Source of the DNA: an uncultured Eubacteriales bacterium
GTDB taxonomy: Bacteria > Bacillota > Clostridia > Lachnospirales > Lachnospiraceae
Length of the DNA: 50,292 bases
Direction: 5' to 3'
Assembly: GCA_949299375.1 (NCBI GenBank)
Contig: CASGAH010000017.1
Location: forward strand, 1-50,292
Under the pieces are notes generated by a model. It was not told the origin of the DNA and ran no database searches. It was given only the letters and a program-made list of their open reading frames with translations. The position numbers and the translations under genes were made by a program. Positions 25,569 to 33,062 of this stretch are shown in pieces; the first letter of the stretch is position 1; each line of letters opens with the position of its first letter.

Positions 25569-25814
25569 TTAGTCCAATGTTTTGTATTCAGTCACAGTTT
25601 TCAAATATGTTTCGGGGTTTCCGTTCAAAATAAGGTCAGCATACTCCAAAGGAGCATTGTAGATCAAATAGTCAAGTTCTGATCGTTCGTACATATTGCG
25701 GGCAATTTCGTTCTCAACAGCAATCGTATCAATCGCAATCATGCTACCATCGGTGAATTTCAGCTCCACACAGCAGTTATCGAAGTTATATTCGCAGGAT
25801 ATAAGGCGTTTCAT
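25569..25814 (-). CDS. Small DUF6061-type protein
   Basis: This 81-residue protein (start MKRLISCEYNFDNCCVELKF) is of the small DUF6061 type that is often found on mobile elements of gut Firmicutes; its function is unknown. It is predicted to be a soluble beta-then-alpha fold, with no membrane segment. The ATG at 25814 follows GGAGG with 8-base spacing; an upstream in-frame ATG at 25829 overlaps that site. It is the last gene before the right end of the element and has its own terminator. Confidence 0.7.
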   Translation of the reverse strand: MKRLISCEYNFDNCCVELKFTDGSMIAIDTIAVENEIARNMYERSELDYLIYNAPLEYADLILNGNPETYLKTVTEYKTLD

Positions 25815-25844
25815 AGGATTTACCTCCAAAATTTGATGTTATGG

Positions 25845-25864
25845 AAGTAATGTAAGCGTGGGTT
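25845..25864 (+). repeat. 20-base motif copy B near the right end of the element
   Basis: It reads AAGTAATGTAAGCGTGGGTT, one base different from the minus-strand copy at 16995-17014. It lies 28 bases inside the right boundary. A shorter relative, ATGTAAGAGTG, lies near the left end (15318-15328). The pattern suggests recombinase or accessory-protein binding sites. Confidence 0.6.
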
Positions 25865-25871
25865 TTGTAAT

Positions 25872-25892
25872 GGTATCTTTAACTATGGGAAA
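25872..25892 (-). repeat. Right terminal imperfect inverted repeat of the element
   Basis: Read inward on the minus strand it is TTTCCCATAGTTAAAGATACC and matches the left end at 15 of 21 positions. Outside it lies the recG stop codon (25899-25901). Confidence 0.6.
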
Positions 25893-25898
25893 ACTCCA

Positions 25899-27914
25899 TT
25901 ACATTCCCGGCCGCTGTGCCGGCATCCATTCTGTCCCAATCCCTTTTGCCCCGGCATACTCCACTGCCAGAAATGCCTGCTTCAGAATATCCGCATCTGT
26001 GTACACATCTCCCAGCCGAAACTCAAGCGCACCGCTTTGGCGAACGCCGAAAAAGTCTCCTGGTCCTCGAAGTTTCAAGTCTTCCTCCGCAATCCGGAAT
26101 CCATCGTTTGATTGATTTAGCATCTGAAGCCTTTTTTTATTTTCCTCATTCGGGGAAGTGTTGACGAAAATACAATACGAAGGAGCGCTGCCCCGCCCGA
26201 CGCGCCCCCGAAGCTGGTGAAGCTGCGCCAGCCCAAACCGCTCGGCATTTTCGATCATCATCACCGTCGCATTGGGCACATCGATTCCCACTTCTATGAC
26301 CGTCGTAGAGACGAGCACTTGAATCTGCCCGCTGCCAAACGCCTCCATGATTCTCTCCTTTTGGGATGGTTTCATTTTCCCGTGAAGAATTCCAATCGTC
26401 ACCGAGGCGGGAAAACAGGCGCAAAGCTTTCGGGCGTAGTCCTCCACATTCTCCCCCTCCATCGCTTCGCTCTCCTCCACCATCGGACAGACGACATAGG
26501 CCTGATGCCCTTTTTTGACCTGTCCCAGGAGAAACGAGTACGCTTTTGGCCGATCGGAAATGTCAATGACACAATTTTTAATCGGAATGCGTTTTGCCGG
26601 TCTCTCATCCATCACCGATAGGCTCAGCTCCCCGTACAGCACAATCGCCAAAGAGCGGGGAATCGGCGTCGCGCTCATCACAAGAATGTGCGGCTCCGCT
26701 CCTTTGCCGCTGAGTTCCTCCCTCTGCTTCACGCCAAAGCGGTGCTGTTCATCAGTGACAACAAGGGCAAGGCGGGCAAATTCTACGTGCTGCTGGATCA
26801 GCGCATGCGTCCCAACGACGATGTCGGCCTCCTGATTTCGGATTTTTTGGCAGACGGCACGTTTTTGCGCCGCTGTCATCGCGCCCGTCAAGAGCTCCAC
26901 CCGCACCGTTCGTCCCGCCGACGCAAAGAGAGTGCCAATGGTTTCATAGTGCTGCCTGGCCAGAACTTCTGTCGGAGCCATCAGCGCGCCCTGATATCCG
27001 CACAGAGCCGTCAGATACAAAGCCAGCACTGCGACAATCGTTTTTCCGGAGCCGACATCCCCCTGGACCATCCGGTTCATCGTCTGCGCCCCCGTCAAGT
27101 CTGCCTGAATTTCCTCCCAGGTGCGAACCTGCGCCCTTGTCAGACGATACGGCAGGGAGGCAATCAGCGCGTCGACCTCCGCCCGCGGTGTGAGGACAAA
27201 ATGATTTCTGGAATTTTGGACGCTCTCTTTCAAGTGCCGGACCCCGATCAGGAAACGGAAAAACTCCTCAAAGACGAGCCTTTTTCTGGCGCGGGAAAAT
27301 TGCTCCATCGTCCCCGGAAAGTGAATCTGCCAGACTGCCTCCTCATAGGGACAGAGCTGAAACAGTTCGACGATTTCCCGGGGAAGCGTCTCTGGAATCT
27401 GCTGCAAATTCTCCAGCGCGCTTCTGACGAAGCGGGAGATGGAGTTGTTTGTGAGACCAGCGGTCAGATTGTAGATTGGGTGAAGGTAGTGAAGCTGCGC
27501 TTCGTAGTCCTTCGGCTGAAACAGCTGCGGGTGCTCCATCACTCGCATCTCCCCCCATCCGCTTATCTTCCCCCGAACGACAATTGCCATTCCCGGCTTT
27601 AGTGTCTTGCAGAGAAACGGCATGTGATACCACTTCAGACGCATCGTCTTCCCCTGGGCGTCTCGGATCATCGTCGTCACAACAGACGTTTTTCCCGTCT
27701 GCGCCCGACGAAGCGGAGCGCTTATCACACCCAAAATGGCTGCACTATCCCGAAGTTCAGCCTCCTGCACAGAAATCGGATTCTCATACTGGTCATACGT
27801 CCTCGGATAATACTGAATGAGATCCCCCACCGTATCCACATTGATTTTATGAAACAATCCGGCGGTTTTATCTCCGATGCCCTTAATTTCCTGAATCGAA
27901 CTGTCACAGTCCAT
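25899..27914 (-). CDS. recG: ATP-dependent DNA helicase RecG
   Basis: This 671-residue helicase drives fork regression and branch migration of recombination intermediates. In order: the wedge OB-fold domain (about 60-160, YDQYENPISVQEAELRDSAA), Walker A QGDVGSGKTIVAVLAL (about 285-300), the DEQH box VVTDEQHRFGVKQRE, LVMSATPIPRSLAI (motif III), VLVSTTVIEVGIDVPNATVM and the arginine finger motif QLHQLRGRVGRG. The ATG at 27914 follows GGAGGTGATTTT. It is complete in spite of the neighbouring insertion, because the stop lies outside the element's inverted repeat. The C-terminal tail (TEWMPAQRPGM) is short. It follows the fakA-like gene on the same strand. Confidence 0.95.
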   Translation of the reverse strand: MDCDSSIQEIKGIGDKTAGLFHKINVDTVGDLIQYYPRTYDQYENPISVQEAELRDSAAILGVISAPLRRAQTGKTSVVTTMIRDAQGKTMRLKWYHMPFLCKTLKPGMAIVVRGKISGWGEMRVMEHPQLFQPKDYEAQLHYLHPIYNLTAGLTNNSISRFVRSALENLQQIPETLPREIVELFQLCPYEEAVWQIHFPGTMEQFSRARKRLVFEEFFRFLIGVRHLKESVQNSRNHFVLTPRAEVDALIASLPYRLTRAQVRTWEEIQADLTGAQTMNRMVQGDVGSGKTIVAVLALYLTALCGYQGALMAPTEVLARQHYETIGTLFASAGRTVRVELLTGAMTAAQKRAVCQKIRNQEADIVVGTHALIQQHVEFARLALVVTDEQHRFGVKQREELSGKGAEPHILVMSATPIPRSLAIVLYGELSLSVMDERPAKRIPIKNCVIDISDRPKAYSFLLGQVKKGHQAYVVCPMVEESEAMEGENVEDYARKLCACFPASVTIGILHGKMKPSQKERIMEAFGSGQIQVLVSTTVIEVGIDVPNATVMMIENAERFGLAQLHQLRGRVGRGSAPSYCIFVNTSPNEENKKRLQMLNQSNDGFRIAEEDLKLRGPGDFFGVRQSGALEFRLGDVYTDADILKQAFLAVEYAGAKGIGTEWMPAQRPGM

Positions 27915-27941
27915 AAAATCACCTCCTGATTGTTCCGACAT

Positions 27942-27993
27942 ACGACAGCCTCAAAATCGAGCAGACACTTCCGCTCAATTTTGAGGCTGTCGT
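27942..27993. repeat. Long perfect hairpin between the fakA-like gene and recG
   Basis: ACGACAGCCTCAAAAT (27942-27957) pairs with 27978-27993, plus GAGC/GCTC after one C-A mismatch, around a 10-base loop. It ends 27 bases before the recG start. Without a U-run it is a poor terminator; it may be an attenuator, an RNA-processing stem or a REP-like repeat. Confidence 0.7.
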
Positions 27994-28023
27994 GTACAAT
28001 ACGGCCATCCGGCTGTTGCTGTT

Positions 28024-29727
28024 TTATTCGACGGAGAGGATGTAGTAGTAGATTGGCTGCCCGCCATAGTTTAGCTCAACATCCAGATCGGGATATTTCT
28101 CTGTAATTTCCTGGCACAGCGCCTCTGCTTCTTCTTCCGCGACATCACACCCATAGTAGATGCTGATCAGAGCCGAGTCTTCATCGACCATTGCCCCGAT
28201 GGTTTCTAGCGCTGTCTCCCGAATGCTCTCAGTTGACGCAAGGATGCCGTGGTCTCCGATCCCCATAATATCTCCCTCATGAATTTCCACATCGTTGATT
28301 ACCGTGTTGCGCACCGCATACGTAATCTGTCCAGATTTTACAAGTGCCATCTCCTCGGTCATAAATTTCTCGTTCTCCTCCGGTGTCCGATCTGGTGAGA
28401 AGTTGATGATGGCGGTAATTCCCTGCGGTATGCTGCGGCTCGGGATGACAATCAGGTTCTTGTCCTCCACCAAATATTTGGCCTGTTCTGCCGCCAGAAT
28501 GATGTTTTTATTGTTCGGGAAGATGAAAATGTTCTTGGCGGAAACCTGCTCCACTGCATTGAGCATGTCCTCCGTACTCGGATTCATTGTCTGGCCGCCT
28601 TCAATGAGACAGTCCACGTTAAGCTCCCGAAACAGCTTCGACAGGCCGTCCCCGACGGAGACACTGATAAATCCGTATTCTTTCTCCGGTTCTTTCTGTG
28701 CTGCGGCCTGTTCTTCCTGTTCCTTCTGTGCTTTTTGCTGTGCCGCGATCCGCTCTGCATCTTTGATTACTTTTTCCTGATGCTCCTCGCGCATGTTGTC
28801 AATCTTCATGCGGGTCAGCGAGCCATAGGACAGTCCCTTCTGAATGGCAAGCCCCGGATCGTTTGTGTGGACATGGATCTTTACGATGTCGTCATCTGAC
28901 ACACATACGATCGAATCGCCGATGGATTCCAGGAATGCCTTTAGGTTTGCCTCATCGTATTCCTCTTTGCCTTCCTCCAGCATGATGATGAACTCTGTGC
29001 AGTAGCCAAAGCGAATGTCCTCCGTCTCAAGCCTCGTCTCTCCCGACTCGGATGAAACAGGTGTCTGGGAAGTCTCCCCTCTGTCAGATTCCGCATACGG
29101 CGCCACTTCCTTTCCAAGGTAAGCGTCGACAGCGCCTTTCAGCACCTGCATAAGCCCCTGTCCGCCGGAATCCACAACGCCGGCCTGTTTTAAAACCGGA
29201 AGCATCTCCGGTGTCCGGCTCAGCACTTCATCTCCATGGCGGATCAGCTCCGTCAGAAACTGCTCCATATCTTCCGTTTCCATTGCCAACTCGGCGGCTC
29301 TGTCCGCAATTCCTCTGGCAACGGTGAGAATGGTACCCTCTTTTGGCCGCATTACGGCTTTGTAGGCTGTCTCCCCCGCCCGCTGGAGTGCGCTGGTCAG
29401 CGTCACAATGTCAAGCGTTTCCGTCTCTTTAATTACTTTGGCAAATCCCCGGAACAGCTGGGACAAAATAACGCCGGAGTTTCCTCTCGCTCCTCTTAAA
29501 GATCCGGAAGAGATCGCCTTTGCCAATTTTTCCATCGTTGGAGGTTCTATGGCAGAAACTTCCTTTGCCGCGGAAAGTATGGTAAGCGTCATGTTGGTAC
29601 CTGTATCTCCATCCGGAACCGGGAATACATTCAGTTCGTTGATCCATTCTTTGTTCTGCTCCAGATTTTTCGCCCCTGCCAGAAACATTTTTTTCAAAAG
29701 TGCGGCATCGATCGTATTTGTTGACAC
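28024..29727 (-). CDS. DAK2-domain / fatty acid kinase FakA-like protein (YloV)
   Basis: This 567-residue protein is of the YloV/FakA family: an N-terminal DAK2-type ATP-binding domain with LNVFPVPDGDTGTNM and ARGNSGVILSQLFRGFAK, and a C-terminal DegV-like/FakA middle and tail (from about 300). FakA phosphorylates fatty acids bound by FakB for phospholipid synthesis; fakB is not in the window. A GTG at 29727 is chosen as start (STNTIDAALLKKMF), with AGGA 8 bases upstream; an ATG at 29763 is possible but its AGAGG abuts it. It follows the Asp23 gene, as is usual in Firmicutes. A Lys/Glu/Gln-rich linker lies at about 310-345. Confidence 0.9.
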   Translation of the reverse strand: MSTNTIDAALLKKMFLAGAKNLEQNKEWINELNVFPVPDGDTGTNMTLTILSAAKEVSAIEPPTMEKLAKAISSGSLRGARGNSGVILSQLFRGFAKVIKETETLDIVTLTSALQRAGETAYKAVMRPKEGTILTVARGIADRAAELAMETEDMEQFLTELIRHGDEVLSRTPEMLPVLKQAGVVDSGGQGLMQVLKGAVDAYLGKEVAPYAESDRGETSQTPVSSESGETRLETEDIRFGYCTEFIIMLEEGKEEYDEANLKAFLESIGDSIVCVSDDDIVKIHVHTNDPGLAIQKGLSYGSLTRMKIDNMREEHQEKVIKDAERIAAQQKAQKEQEEQAAAQKEPEKEYGFISVSVGDGLSKLFRELNVDCLIEGGQTMNPSTEDMLNAVEQVSAKNIFIFPNNKNIILAAEQAKYLVEDKNLIVIPSRSIPQGITAIINFSPDRTPEENEKFMTEEMALVKSGQITYAVRNTVINDVEIHEGDIMGIGDHGILASTESIRETALETIGAMVDEDSALISIYYGCDVAEEEAEALCQEITEKYPDLDVELNYGGQPIYYYILSVE

Positions 29728-29911
29728 AACTATATTCCTGCTACCCGAAATATGGACAACCATCCTCTGTTATTCTCTCAAAATGGTCTGCCGGGCAGCC
29801 TCTCCTTTCTTTTTCTTTTCAGAACGCCTGTTGTTTTCTTCGTATTTCCTCGAAAGACAGGAACGCCCTCGTCATCGGTCATCGCTCAAATTGGATGTTC
29901 TATGCCCCGGA

Positions 29912-30268
29912 TCAGTCGATTACCCGAACTCCCTCCACGTAGATGTTGATCTGCTCTACTTTCATTCCGCTGAACGCCTCCAGGCGATACTTCACATTCT
30001 CCATCAGATTGGCTGCAACCGCCTGTATGCTGACTCCATAGGAAACAATCACGTGAAAGTTAATTCTCAGCTTGTTGTCTCTTATCTCCACGTTGATTCC
30101 GTGCGTCAGGCTTTCTCTTTTTAGGATCTTGACAAGTCCGTCTTTCATGTTAATGGCTGCCATTCCAACAATACCAAAACATTCCACCGCAATGGAACCT
30201 GCATATTTTGCAATTACTTCTTGATCAATCAGGATTTTTCCCAAATGATTGTCAATTCGTCCTCTCAC
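29912..30268 (-). CDS. Asp23/Gls24 family envelope-stress protein
   Basis: This 118-residue protein has the DUF322/Asp23 fold: IAKYAGSIAVECFGIVGMAA, the strand-rich middle, and HVIVSYGVSIQAVAANLMEN followed by VEQINIYVEGVRV. Asp23 proteins are membrane-associated or cytoplasmic and linked to cell-envelope homeostasis. The start is a GTG at 30268 with GGAGG 7 bases upstream. It is the first gene of the asp23 / fakA-like / recG cluster, a common Firmicutes order, and is divergent from rpmB. The gap between it and the fakA-like gene is about 180 bases. Confidence 0.9.
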   Translation of the reverse strand: MRGRIDNHLGKILIDQEVIAKYAGSIAVECFGIVGMAAINMKDGLVKILKRESLTHGINVEIRDNKLRINFHVIVSYGVSIQAVAANLMENVKYRLEAFSGMKVEQINIYVEGVRVID

Positions 30269-30337
30269 ACTCCTACCTCCATCCTGTCTCCGTTTTTTGT
30301 GCCCGCCTTTGCGGCAAGGCATCTCCACATAAGATAC

Positions 30338-30343
30338 ATTATA
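30338..30343 (-). promoter_or_regulatory. -10 element of the asp23 operon promoter
   Basis: TATAAT on the minus strand, 70 bases before the GTG at 30268; no convincing -35 is visible. Confidence 0.45.
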
Positions 30344-30510
30344 CCCGATTTCGGTTGAAAAGGAAATATACTTTTCCCAAATTCTTAATTTTTTTTAAAC
30401 AAATCCGGATTGCCGGCGGCGGCACAGCAGGATCTGCGCAAATGTGCCGCATTCCCCTCCCCGACAGCCAGGTTCATCCCAGGATTTTATTCTCCTGTCA
30501 AAAAAAGTAC

Positions 30511-30539
30511 TTGCATTCTTTTCTAAAATCTGATATAGT
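30511..30539 (+). promoter_or_regulatory. Sigma-A promoter of rpmB
   Basis: TTGCAT (30511-30516), a 17-base spacer and TATAGT (30534-30539). The leader from about 30546 to the ATG at 30646 is about 100 bases long and structured. Confidence 0.75.
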
Positions 30540-30540
30540 A

Positions 30541-30606
30541 GCATTTGTTATGAGTTGATCAGATGCTTCAAATGCATTGTGTCCGGAGCTGTCTTTCCGG
30601 TACAAT
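30541..30606 (+). promoter_or_regulatory. Structured 5' leader of rpmB
   Basis: Two stems are seen: GCATTTG/CAAATGC (30541-30547 with 30569-30575), partly overlapping the promoter end, and ATTGT-CCGGA paired with TCCGG-ACAAT (30576-30587 with 30596-30606). Ribosomal protein genes often carry autoregulatory leaders; this one is not recognised as a known class. Confidence 0.4.
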
Positions 30607-30645
30607 GGTCAGGACGATTCTATATTATATTTAGGAGGTGCAGCA

Positions 30646-30831
30646 ATGGCCAAATGCGATATTTGTAATAAGGGCGCACACTTCGGAATCAAGGTCAGCC
30701 ATTCCCATAGAAGATCCAATAAAATGTGGAGTGCTAACGTAAAATCCGTTCGTGTGAAAGTAAATGGCGGTGCAAGAAGAATGCATGTATGTACTTCTTG
30801 CCTGAGATCCGGACTGGTAGAAAGAGCGTAA
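30646..30831 (+). CDS. rpmB: 50S ribosomal protein L28
   Basis: This 61-residue protein of the large ribosomal subunit has the zinc-binding cysteine pairs of the C+ form: MAKCDICNKGAHFG and MHVCTSCLRSGLVERA, with the conserved SHSHRRSNKMW between. The ATG at 30646 follows GGAGGTGCAGCA. Upstream in-frame codons are part of the leader. It stands alone, with its own promoter and terminator, divergent from the asp23 operon, as in many Clostridia. Confidence 0.96.
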   Translation: MAKCDICNKGAHFGIKVSHSHRRSNKMWSANVKSVRVKVNGGARRMHVCTSCLRSGLVERA

Positions 30832-30887
30832 TGGACAGAGCGCTTTGCTGTCGATCCAGACAGTACAATTGAATACGGATGGCAATC

Positions 30888-30916
30888 AGGTGCGAGGCTT
30901 TTGCTTCGCACCTTTT
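30888..30916 (+). terminator. Terminator after rpmB
   Basis: AGGTGCGA (30888-30895) pairs with TCGCACCT (30906-30913), with an inner GC pair, followed by a T-run. Confidence 0.8.
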
Positions 30917-30975
30917 GCAATGTGTCCGGCGGCACACCTTTTAATAAGACCGCCTGCCTGCACAGACAAAGCGGC

Positions 30976-31113
30976 TTACCAGCAAAAAAGATTGTATCCT
31001 GCGAGCAGCAAAACGAGAATGAGCACCGCCGTACAAAAATTACACGGAATCAGACACATCACGGCCATCCCCACCCCGATCCAAAACATAGCAAAACCGC
31101 ATAATCGTTTCAT
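30976..31113 (-). CDS. Small membrane protein of 45 residues beside gerW
   Basis: An ATG at 31113 with GGGGGA 5 bases upstream opens a 45-codon frame: MKRLCGFAMFWIGVGMAVMC, then LIPCNFCTAVLILVLLLAGY, then NLFCW. It predicts two hydrophobic helices (about 5-22 and 27-42) joined by a Pro/Cys turn, with a short basic N-terminus. It lies 90 bases after gerW on the same strand. I recall similar short proteins (FWIGVGM and GYNLFC motifs) in other Lachnospiraceae but cannot verify this here. The function is unknown; a link to spore-envelope or germination genes is inferred only from position. Confidence 0.65.
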   Translation of the reverse strand: MKRLCGFAMFWIGVGMAVMCLIPCNFCTAVLILVLLLAGYNLFCW

Positions 31114-31203
31114 AAGATTCCCCCGCAGGATGATCTTATCAAATGATATGCGGTTTCTCTGTCTGTTATGCGGCGGCCGTTTTTCTCCGGCACCCGGTTT
31201 TTC

Positions 31204-31626
31204 TCACGCTTCGCTGTCTTCTGACGTCAATATTTCTTTTGCCTTTGCCTCAACTTCCGGATCGTCTGCCGGTTTTCCTTTGGATGCAAAGCGATTGATG
31301 ATATCCGGCACCATGTCGATGATTTTCGTCACCGTATCCTGTCCCTTTACACTGATCAGGCGGGTATATCCGCCCTGAATCACAAGCACCGCGTTGGGAG
31401 ACATCTTTGCGCCCGCGCCGCCTGCCGCATTGTTTTTGGTGCGTCCATTTCCATTTCCGGCAAATGCCCCGGCTCCCACGCCAAACTGCACGTCGATCAG
31501 CGGCAAAATAATCGCGTCGTTGACGCAAACCGGCTCTCCTACCACTGTCTTAGAGGTGACAAAACTGTTCATCCCTTTTAAGAGCGCCTCCACCGACGTG
31601 TTAAAACTATTGCTTTCTCTTTCCAT
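31204..31626 (-). CDS. gerW: GerW family sporulation protein (YtfJ)
   Basis: This 140-residue protein is of the GerW/YtfJ family, needed in Bacillus for normal spore germination response and found on the spore. Family features are VNDAIILPLIDVQFGVGAG, the glycine-rich GAFAGNGNGRTKNNAAGGAG, KMSPNAVLVIQGGYTRLISV and VPDIINRF. The ATG at 31626 follows AGGAGGTTAGGAG. It follows the DUF2953 gene directly, which mirrors ytfI-ytfJ of Bacillus, and supports joint action in the spore. Confidence 0.93.
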   Translation of the reverse strand: MERESNSFNTSVEALLKGMNSFVTSKTVVGEPVCVNDAIILPLIDVQFGVGAGAFAGNGNGRTKNNAAGGAGAKMSPNAVLVIQGGYTRLISVKGQDTVTKIIDMVPDIINRFASKGKPADDPEVEAKAKEILTSEDSEA

Positions 31627-31645
31627 CTCCTAACCTCCTATATCA

Positions 31646-32674
31646 TCATGATGGCCGTCTTTTTTCGGCCTTCGCTTGTTTCCTGTGGAAAATGACAAAC
31701 CAGAAATCTCTGTTTACAAGCACTTGCAGCACAACGAAGACAAAATGTCCGAGGCGGATTCGCCCCTTCAGGAAGAAATCGCCCTCCAGCACACGCTGCT
31801 CAAAATCCGGTTCCAGCTGTATGGCATCCCGGTAAACCGGATACAAAAGAGATGCCGCCATACAGATCTGCCCCGTCTGATACGGACTCTCCATTCCAAA
31901 ATGAAGATTTGCCCTCAGCTTCGTCGGGGCAATGTAGCGAAGGATGCCCCATATTTTTTTCATCAATGTCTGGATCAGTCTCTGCGTTCGCGCATCGGAC
32001 AGAAGTGTTCCATAATGAGAAAGTTTCGCCCGAATTCCCTCGATTTTCTCCAGGGTTTCCTCCATGCTCTGCTCAATGTGTTCCAGCCGTTCTGCAAGAG
32101 AATCGGACAAATTGTTTATCCAGTCCTCCAGTTTCTCCCCCACGGTGATCGCGATACGCGGACCTTCCTCCGAAGGCGGATTCTCTTCTGCGCCACCCTC
32201 GCTCTGTTCCGCACAGGGCGCTTCCTCCGAGGGCGGATTCTCTTTCACACCGTCTTCCCCGGTCTCCTCTGCGCCCTCTGTCTCCCGCACAGGTTCTGCC
32301 CCTTCCCCGGCATCGTTTCCTGTCTGCGGAAGAAGCGCGCGTTCCCCGGGCGGTGCGCCCTCCTGCAAAGGCGCTTCCTCTTTCACTTCCCGGGAATGCC
32401 CGCCCTGTTCTCCGGAGGCGAGCAGCGTTCTGCCCAGAATTTTGACCCGGATCTGCAGTGCCCGCCCCTGGACAGACAGCAAAACGGAAAATGCGTGAAG
32501 AAGCCAGTGGACGCGAATCGAAGCCTTTTTTTCTTCCCGCAAATCCCCCACCGCATCGTACCGGATCGGCACCAAAAGGACGAGAAGCACAATTGCAAGA
32601 AGAAGTCCCGCCAGGATTCCAATTCCCATTCCCGCTATCTTCAATATGGTCAATATTATATTCAGCGCCTCCAC
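31646..32674 (-). CDS. DUF2953 protein (YtfI-like), membrane-anchored
   Basis: This 342-residue protein has an N-terminal transmembrane segment (about 8-35), then RYDAVGDLREEKKASIRVHW and the DUF2953 body split by a long acidic, proline/glutamate-rich insert (about 95-170). Within the insert an EENPPSEE unit occurs twice, backed by a near-identical 25-base DNA repeat (about 32163-32247). DUF2953 proteins accompany GerW-type proteins and are sporulation-associated; the biochemical role is unknown. The gap to gerW is 19 bases. The insert makes the protein longer than usual (about 220-240). Confidence 0.85.
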   Translation of the reverse strand: MEALNIILTILKIAGMGIGILAGLLLAIVLLVLLVPIRYDAVGDLREEKKASIRVHWLLHAFSVLLSVQGRALQIRVKILGRTLLASGEQGGHSREVKEEAPLQEGAPPGERALLPQTGNDAGEGAEPVRETEGAEETGEDGVKENPPSEEAPCAEQSEGGAEENPPSEEGPRIAITVGEKLEDWINNLSDSLAERLEHIEQSMEETLEKIEGIRAKLSHYGTLLSDARTQRLIQTLMKKIWGILRYIAPTKLRANLHFGMESPYQTGQICMAASLLYPVYRDAIQLEPDFEQRVLEGDFFLKGRIRLGHFVFVVLQVLVNRDFWFVIFHRKQAKAEKRRPS

Positions 32675-32680
32675 CCCCTT

Positions 32681-33001
32681 TTACGTCTCCTCCGAATCAC
32701 CAAAATACGCTCTCACATCGAGTGCGCCTGTTTCCCGGTAAATTTTCTCGATGGTTGCGCGAAGCAGCTCATCTGCTTCTTTTTTCCCCTGTGCCAAACC
32801 GACGACCAGCAAATCGGATTGCAGAAAGTAGGGCTGGATGAGCGCAGATGCCGGATAAAGTTCCAGCAGATTTCTAGGATTTTCCGCCAGCGTCATCACA
32901 AACACATCCTTTTGATAGATTCCTTTTTGCATTTTCCAGAGGATGCTGTCCCGGCGAAGCGCCGCTTTCTCCCCCAGCTGGAGATGACTCCCGATGCGCA
33001 T
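32681..33001 (-). CDS. Conserved small protein of unknown function
   Basis: This 106-residue soluble protein (MRIGSHLQLGEKAALRRDSI, VFVMTLAENPRNLLELYPAS) is unrecognised. It looks like an alpha/beta fold, ending RAYFGDSEET. The ATG at 33001 has GGAGAAAGGAAG upstream; its frame overlaps the 33063-34496 gene if extended. It lies 6 bases before the DUF2953 gene, so it belongs to the gerW transcription unit. A spore-related role is inferred from position only. Confidence 0.6.
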   Translation of the reverse strand: MRIGSHLQLGEKAALRRDSILWKMQKGIYQKDVFVMTLAENPRNLLELYPASALIQPYFLQSDLLVVGLAQGKKEADELLRATIEKIYRETGALDVRAYFGDSEET

Positions 33002-33062
33002 CTTCCTTTCTCCTTCCTGTTTGATCTGTTTTTGTTCTATCTGCGTTCCGTGAATTGCCGTT

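Larger units (their letters stand above)
15293..25892. mobile_element. Integrative mobilizable element with large serine recombinase (about 10.6 kb)
   Basis: The block holds a large serine recombinase at its left end, MobV-type mobilisation genes, replication-type genes (CHC2 and SF3 helicase), XRE regulators, an ABC exporter cargo and a DUF6061 gene, and it separates the SASP gene from recG. Both ends begin with TTTCCC followed by TTAAAGA at the same distance, in inverted orientation (left from 15293, right from 25892), which gives the boundaries. The recG stop codon lies outside the right end, so insertion was intergenic. No conjugation machinery is present, so transfer would depend on a helper element. 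The exact crossover dinucleotide cannot be fixed without the empty site. Confidence 0.8.

Noticed and set aside
25899-25960. Truncation of recG by the mobile element
   Set aside because: The recG stop codon (25899-25901) lies outside the element's terminal repeat and all helicase motifs are present.
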